From CAYNEL01 sp964396225 (GTDB taxonomy: Bacteria; Patescibacteriota; Minisyncoccia; Moranbacterales; UBA1568), in NCBI GenBank assembly GCA_964396225.1, contig CAYNEL010000019.1:1-16459 (forward strand): DNA of 16,459 nucleotides, given 5' to 3'. Position 1 is the first letter of the stretch, and every line of letters starts with the position of its first letter. Below are positions 13,317-16,459 of this stretch, piece after piece. Under the pieces are notes generated by a model, which saw only the letters and a program-made list of their open reading frames with translations, searched no databases and was not told the origin of the DNA. Position numbers and translations under genes: made by a program.

Positions 13317-14003
13317 ATGAGCACCATCGCCGATCTGGGTGTCGCCCTCGGTATCGACATCCGGAATCCCGACCTTTTCCTCGAAGCCATCACCCACCGC
13401 TCCTACCTCAACGAGCACCGGGATCACCCCTCGCCGCACAACGAACGCCTGGAATTCCTGGGGGACGCTGTGCTCGAGCTCGTGGTGACCGAGGAGCTCT
13501 TCCACCAGTTCGACAATCCCGAAGGCGAGCTGACCAGTTGGCGGGCCGCGCTCGTGAACGGCGAGATGTTGGCTCGGGTGGCCCGCGAGATCGGGCTCGA
13601 ACCCTTCCTCCTTATGAGCCGGGGCGAGCAGAAAGACACCGGTCGGGCCCGCCAGTACCTTCTCGCCAACGCCATGGAGGCAGTCATCGGCGCCCTCTAC
13701 CTCGACCAGGGCTACCAGGCGGCCGCCGCTTTCATCCAGCGCGTCGTCCTCTCGCATCTTTCCGAAGTACTCGACCAGAAGCTCTACGCCGATCCCAAGA
13801 GCCGCTTCCAGGAGGAGTCCCAGGAACGTCTCGGCATCACCCCGAGCTACCAGGTCTTGAGCGAGCACGGCCCCGACCACGACAAGCAGTTCGTCTCGGG
13901 CGTCTTCCTCGGCGATGAATTGGTGGCCAAGGGCGAGGGGCCGTCCAAGCAGGAGGCCCAGCGCGACGCCGCCAAGAACGCCCTCGAGACCAAGGGATGG
14001 TGA
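13317..14003 (+). CDS. rnc: ribonuclease III
   Basis: RNase III cuts double-stranded RNA, including rRNA precursors. The 228-residue product has the signature HNERLEFLGDAVLEL (41-55) with Glu46 and Asp50, the second metal region LLANAMEAVIGALYLDQGY (115-133) with Glu121, and a C-terminal double-stranded RNA-binding domain (about 157-228), starting DPKSRFQEESQE and ending GEGPSKQEAQRDAAKNAL. At the place of E. coli Asp114 there is Asn118 (LAN instead of LAD). The remaining catalytic residues are present, so it is probably active. It starts 12 nt after nusB (TGACTCCGTCCGTCTATG) without an SD, and a terminator follows at 14074. Confidence 0.96.
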   Translation: MSTIADLGVALGIDIRNPDLFLEAITHRSYLNEHRDHPSPHNERLEFLGDAVLELVVTEELFHQFDNPEGELTSWRAALVNGEMLARVAREIGLEPFLLMSRGEQKDTGRARQYLLANAMEAVIGALYLDQGYQAAAAFIQRVVLSHLSEVLDQKLYADPKSRFQEESQERLGITPSYQVLSEHGPDHDKQFVSGVFLGDELVAKGEGPSKQEAQRDAAKNALETKGW

Positions 14004-14043
14004 AGGAGGAACAGCAGGGGAGAGGGGCAAGAGGTGGGGGAGC
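14004..14043 (+). other. purine-rich, G-run tract after rnc
   Basis: Directly after the rnc stop codon the + strand is nearly all purine, with an AAGGAGG and three runs of four to five G (GGGG, GGGG, GGGGG). No start codon is at SD distance from the AAGGAGG. A two-layer G-quadruplex is possible but only three long G runs are present. I see no gene in it. Confidence 0.3.
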
Positions 14044-14073
14044 CAACCAAGCAGGTGCTCACAGAATAAGGAC

Positions 14074-14096
14074 ACGGGCCGGCGAGGCCTGTTTTT
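14074..14096 (+). terminator. intrinsic terminator after rnc
   Basis: ACGGGCC (14074-14080) and GGCCTGT (14086-14092) form a 7-bp stem with one wobble pair and a 5-nt loop, followed by five T. It ends the rpmF/nusB/rnc stretch. Confidence 0.75.
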
Positions 14097-14099
14097 CGA

Positions 14100-14128
14100 T
14101 TGACGAACTATTCAACAGTTTATTATCT
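14100..14128 (+). promoter_or_regulatory. promoter of the small unit before smc
   Basis: TTGACG (14100-14105) is followed by TATTAT (14121-14126, spacing 15) or TTATCT (14123-14128, spacing 17). The -35 is near consensus. It is the only + strand promoter here with a strong -35. Confidence 0.45.
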
Positions 14129-14154
14129 GATGTCACACTTGGTGACTAGTTCGT
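14103..14154 (+). repeat. split inverted repeat over the small unit's promoter
   Basis: ACGAACTA (14103-14110) and GTCAC (14132-14136) are together the reverse complement of the continuous GTGACTAGTTCGT (14142-14154). The left arm is split by 21 bp that contain the -10 region; the loop is ACTTG. It could be an operator or, if transcription starts upstream, an RNA stem. Confidence 0.45.
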
Positions 14155-14173
14155 GATCAAAAAGGAGCTGGTG

Positions 14174-14257
14174 ATGAGTCATGCCCTGTATAGTGGAAAG
14201 CCGTGTTATGTCCTTCCGCTTCTCGAGAGTCGTCTTGAAGGGGTAGATTGCCTGTAG
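14174..14257 (+). CDS. possible 27-residue peptide gene
   Basis: An ATG is preceded by AAAAAGGAG with a 6-nt spacer, an excellent SD. The frame runs 27 codons to TAG (peptide MSHALYSGKPCYVLPLLESR plus LEGVDCL). It has two cysteines and no membrane segment, and I do not recognise it. It sits between its own promoter (14100-14128) and terminator (14291-14320), and the stop codon overlaps a perfect hairpin (14256-14274). It could be a real small protein, a leader peptide for smc, or a chance frame within a small RNA of about 180 nt. Good SD sites are rare in this window, which favours translation. Confidence 0.4.
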   Translation: MSHALYSGKPCYVLPLLESRLEGVDCL

Positions 14258-14274
14258 ATCAAGATCATTGATCT
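14256..14274 (+). other. perfect hairpin at the end of the small ORF
   Basis: AGATCAA (14256-14262) and TTGATCT (14268-14274) form a 7-bp stem with loop GATCA. There is no T run after it, so it is not itself a terminator. It overlaps the stop codon of the 27-codon ORF. Confidence 0.5.
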
Positions 14275-14290
14275 GAGTCTCCTGCGCGAG

Positions 14291-14320
14291 CCTCTCTCCG
14301 GAGAGGGCCTTTTTCTTTTT
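14291..14320 (+). terminator. intrinsic terminator of the small unit before smc
   Basis: CCTCTC (14291-14296) and GAGAGG (14301-14306) with loop TCCG form a short stem, followed after three bases by TTTTT-C-TTTTT. The smc -10 box follows directly. Confidence 0.65.
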
Positions 14321-14331
14321 CCCTTGTTTCG

Positions 14332-14339
14332 GCTACAAT
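14332..14339 (+). promoter_or_regulatory. -10 element for smc
   Basis: GCTACAAT (TACAAT at 14334-14339) would start transcription near 14346, leaving a leader of about 60 nt that contains an AT-rich, repeat-like stretch (GCATTTGAAATTTTCAG). No -35 is recognisable and no SD precedes the smc ATG. Confidence 0.4.
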
Positions 14340-14408
14340 TCAGTAAGAAAGGCCCTGCGCCCCGTTTTCTTTTGGCATTTGAAATTTTCAGTTTTGACAT
14401 CGGATTCC

Positions 14409-16459
14409 ATGTATCTCAAGCGTCTCGAAATCAACGGCTTCAAATCCTTCGCCAACCGGACCGTCCTCGACTTCCTGCCGGAATGCGAGGTGGGGGAGGA
14501 CACCGCTTCCCGGCGCTGCGGCATCACCGCCATCGTGGGACCCAACGGAAGCGGCAAGTCCAACGTGGCCGACGCCATCCGCTGGGCCATCGGCGAGCAG
14601 AGTGCCAAACAGCTCCGCGGCAAGAAGTCCGAAGACGTCATCTTCGCCGGTTCCTCGACCAAGGCGCGCCTCAACCAGGCGTCTGTCTCGCTTTCGTTCG
14701 ACAACCATGACCAACGCCTCCCGCTCGAGTTCAACGAAGTGACCGTCACCCGGCGCCTCTACCGGAGCGGGGAGAGCGAATATCTCATCAACGGTTCGCG
14801 GGCCCGGCTCATGGACGTGGTAGATCTCCTGGCCAAGGCCGGCATCGGCAAGGACAGCCACTGTGTCATCACCCAGGGCATGTCCGACTCGGTCCTGCAC
14901 GCCACGCCGCTCGAGCGCCGGGCCATCATCGAGGAAGCGGCCGGCGTCAAACCCTACCAGATCGAAAAGGAACGCTCCCTCCGCAAGCTCGAGAGCACGC
15001 GCGAGAACCTGGCCCAGGTCCGGCTTCTCGTGCGCGAGATCGAGCCGCACCTGAAACACCTGAAGCGCCAGGCCGAACGCGCCTCCCAAGCCAAGGAAAT
15101 GGCTGACACCCTGCGCCGCAAGCAGATGACTCTGTATGGCCGGGAATGGCAGGCCTTCGAGGCCGAGCGTACGGATGCCCGGGCGGCCTTGGGGACGCTC
15201 GAGCGCGAGGTGGAGGGTCTCGAGCGGCGTTCGGCCGAGGTCGAGGCGGCCCTGGCCGAGGAATCCCGGCGCGTCGAGGACCAGTCGCTCGAGCGTACCA
15301 TCGAAAGCGAGCTCGCCCGTCTCCACGAGGAGGACAACCGGGCGCTCCGCGAGCTGACCCTGACCGAGGGCCGGCTCGAGATGGAACGCGAGAAGCGCGC
15401 CCCGCGCGAAGTGGTCGAGAGCGTCCCGGTCGACCTCCGGTACGTCCGTGAGCGTCTCGCCGAAGTGCGGGAAGCCCAGGCCAAGCTGATCGAGCGCCTG
15501 GCCACCGTCGAGGACCTTTCCGAACTCCAGGAGCTCCGCGAGCTGGCCCGCGTCATCGAGACCCGTCTCTCCGAGCTCCACGAGGACGCCGGCCAGGGGT
15601 CGAAGACGGTGAAGCGCGTCCTCTCCCTCGAAGGGGAGGCGCTCGCCGAAAGCGACCGCCGGCTCCGGGAACTTGAAACCGCCGAAGCCGCCCACCGAGC
15701 CGTCCTCAAGGACACCCAGGCCAAATTGGCCGAACAATCGAGCGCCCTCCTCCTCGCCCGGGCTGCGGCCAAGGCCGCCCGCGAGAATTTCTTCCGTCTC
15801 GAGCACGAGGCCAGGACCACCCAGAGCACGCTCAACACCCTGAAGGATCGCCTGAACGAGACCCGCGTCACCCTGGCCCGGGCCGAGGTGCATGAGGAGG
15901 ACCTGCGCCGCCTCGTCTCCGAGGAACTGCATATGCGACCCGAGGAGCTCGTCCCGGACGCGGCCTTGGCCGATCTCCCCAAAGAACGCCTCGAGAAAGA
16001 CATCCTCCGGCTCAAGGTCCAGCTCGAGGAGATCGGCGGCATCGACCCCCTCGTCACCCAGGAATACACCGAGACCGAGGAACGCTACGCCTTCCTCTCC
16101 CACGAGTCCGAAGACCTCGAGCGAGCGGTCCTGTCCTTGGAAAAAGTCATCGAGGAGATGGACCAGAAGATCGCCTCCGCCTTCGAGTCCGCTTTCGAGA
16201 GCATCAATGCCCATTTCGCGCAGTACTTCAAACTCATCTTCAACGGCGGGCGGGCGGAGCTCGCCAAGGTCAGGATCCAGAGCCGGACCCGGACAAGGAA
16301 CGAAGAAGAGGGCGACACGGACGAGGAAGTCCCGGGGGCCGAGGACGAGGGACTGGTCCAGGTCGGCGTGGAGCTGAGCGCCTGCCCGCCGGGCAAGAAG
16401 ATCACCAATCTCTCAATGCTCTCCGGCGGCGAACGCTCGCTCACCTCGCTCGCTCTCCT
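14409..16459 (+). CDS. smc: short Smc-like chromosome partition ATPase, 3' partial
   Basis: The frame is open from ATG to the window end (683 residues plus two bases). The N-terminal head is clearly Smc: MYLKRLEINGFKSFANRT, Walker A GPNGSGKSN (44-52), SEDVIFAGSS (74-83), EYLINGSRARLMDVVDLL (124-141) and IIEEAAGVKPYQIEKERSLR (173-192). The C-terminal head part is also clear: IGGIDPLVTQEYTETEERYAFL (542-563), then GGRAEL, an acidic insertion (630-648), PPGKKITNLSMLSGGERSLT with LSGGE at 671-675. In ordinary Smc (about 1150-1200 residues) this signature comes near residue 1090. Here about 400 residues lie between the heads, mostly charged coiled coil, broken near 331-341 (proline-containing) and 391-400 (glycine-containing). 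No hinge-domain motif is visible. There is also a 12-residue insertion before the P-loop (24-37). Walker B lies beyond the window. Confidence 0.9.
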   Translation, partial: MYLKRLEINGFKSFANRTVLDFLPECEVGEDTASRRCGITAIVGPNGSGKSNVADAIRWAIGEQSAKQLRGKKSEDVIFAGSSTKARLNQASVSLSFDNHDQRLPLEFNEVTVTRRLYRSGESEYLINGSRARLMDVVDLLAKAGIGKDSHCVITQGMSDSVLHATPLERRAIIEEAAGVKPYQIEKERSLRKLESTRENLAQVRLLVREIEPHLKHLKRQAERASQAKEMADTLRRKQMTLYGREWQAFEAERTDARAALGTLEREVEGLERRSAEVEAALAEESRRVEDQSLERTIESELARLHEEDNRALRELTLTEGRLEMEREKRAPREVVESVPVDLRYVRERLAEVREAQAKLIERLATVEDLSELQELRELARVIETRLSELHEDAGQGSKTVKRVLSLEGEALAESDRRLRELETAEAAHRAVLKDTQAKLAEQSSALLLARAAAKAARENFFRLEHEARTTQSTLNTLKDRLNETRVTLARAEVHEEDLRRLVSEELHMRPEELVPDAALADLPKERLEKDILRLKVQLEEIGGIDPLVTQEYTETEERYAFLSHESEDLERAVLSLEKVIEEMDQKIASAFESAFESINAHFAQYFKLIFNGGRAELAKVRIQSRTRTRNEEEGDTDEEVPGAEDEGLVQVGVELSACPPGKKITNLSMLSGGERSLTSLAL

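Noticed and set aside
14004..14036. AAGGAGG after the rnc stop as an SD for another gene
   Set aside because: The next possible start (GTG at 14034) is too far away and opens only a frame of about a dozen codons.
14388..16214. 608-codon open frame on the - strand opposite smc
   Set aside because: Shadow of the GC-rich coiled-coil codons (GAG, CTC) of smc.
1..16459. TGA recoded as glycine
   Set aside because: TGA ends many genes at the expected family length with the next gene starting within a few bases, so it is a stop here.
1..16459. CRISPR arrays, tRNA or rRNA genes, insertion sequences, defence or mobile systems
   Set aside because: I looked for spaced direct repeats, cloverleaf-like segments, transposase motifs and toxin-antitoxin pairs and found none; the MazG-like protein is a nucleotide housekeeping enzyme and not a toxin partner.

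Overview
The window is GC-rich, almost fully coding bacterial DNA made of ordinary core genes. Several traits point to a GC-rich member of the Candidate Phyla Radiation (Patescibacteria): archaeal-style UPF0200-like P-loop kinases beside a divergent thymidylate-kinase-like protein, a very short Smc-like protein, few Shine-Dalgarno (SD) sites, and small AT-rich islands of decayed repeats between genes. This placement is inference from gene style; no rRNA is present to confirm it. TGA is clearly a stop codon here, so this is not a lineage that recodes TGA as glycine.

Left part (1-4130, + strand): a dTTP-supply cluster. The tail of a (d)NMP-kinase-like gene ends at a hairpin terminator. Then come dcd (dCTP deaminase, probably bifunctional to dUMP), thyA, folA (DHFR), a UPF0200-like P-loop kinase, a thymidylate-kinase-like gene and a small MazG-like NTP pyrophosphohydrolase. 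Gaps of 6-10 nt between the five genes dcd to tmk-like suggest one operon; mazG also has its own apparent promoter. Together they would take dCTP to dUMP, dTMP and dTDP and clean up aberrant nucleotides. gatB (amidotransferase subunit B) follows after an AT-rich repeat-like gap and ends at a bidirectional terminator.

Middle part (5705-11533, - strand): dnaE, miaA and a tiny lipoprotein form one transcription unit (dnaE and miaA overlap by ATGA). The unit starts about 185 nt upstream of dnaE with a leader that holds an attenuator-like structure. Upstream is an unrecognised 258-residue protein, possibly a xylose-isomerase-like TIM barrel, with a consensus promoter, a perfect SD and its own terminator.

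Right part (11644-16459, + strand): rnhB (apparently leaderless), rpmF, nusB (with a long basic tail), rnc, then about 400 bases holding a small promoter/SD/27-codon ORF/terminator unit, and finally smc, which runs off the window. The Smc-like protein reaches its C-terminal ATPase signature by residue 671, so it has no room for a normal hinge and full-length arms.

The most interesting signals are: (1) the short, apparently hinge-less Smc; (2) a clean split of start sites into SD-less genes with T at -1 (13 of 14) and SD-bearing genes without it (3 of 3); (3) repeat-like DNA inside miaA that is translated as an in-frame insertion; (4) the dnaE leader structure; (5) the small unit before smc. 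I see no CRISPR array, tRNA, rRNA, insertion sequence, prophage or defence locus.
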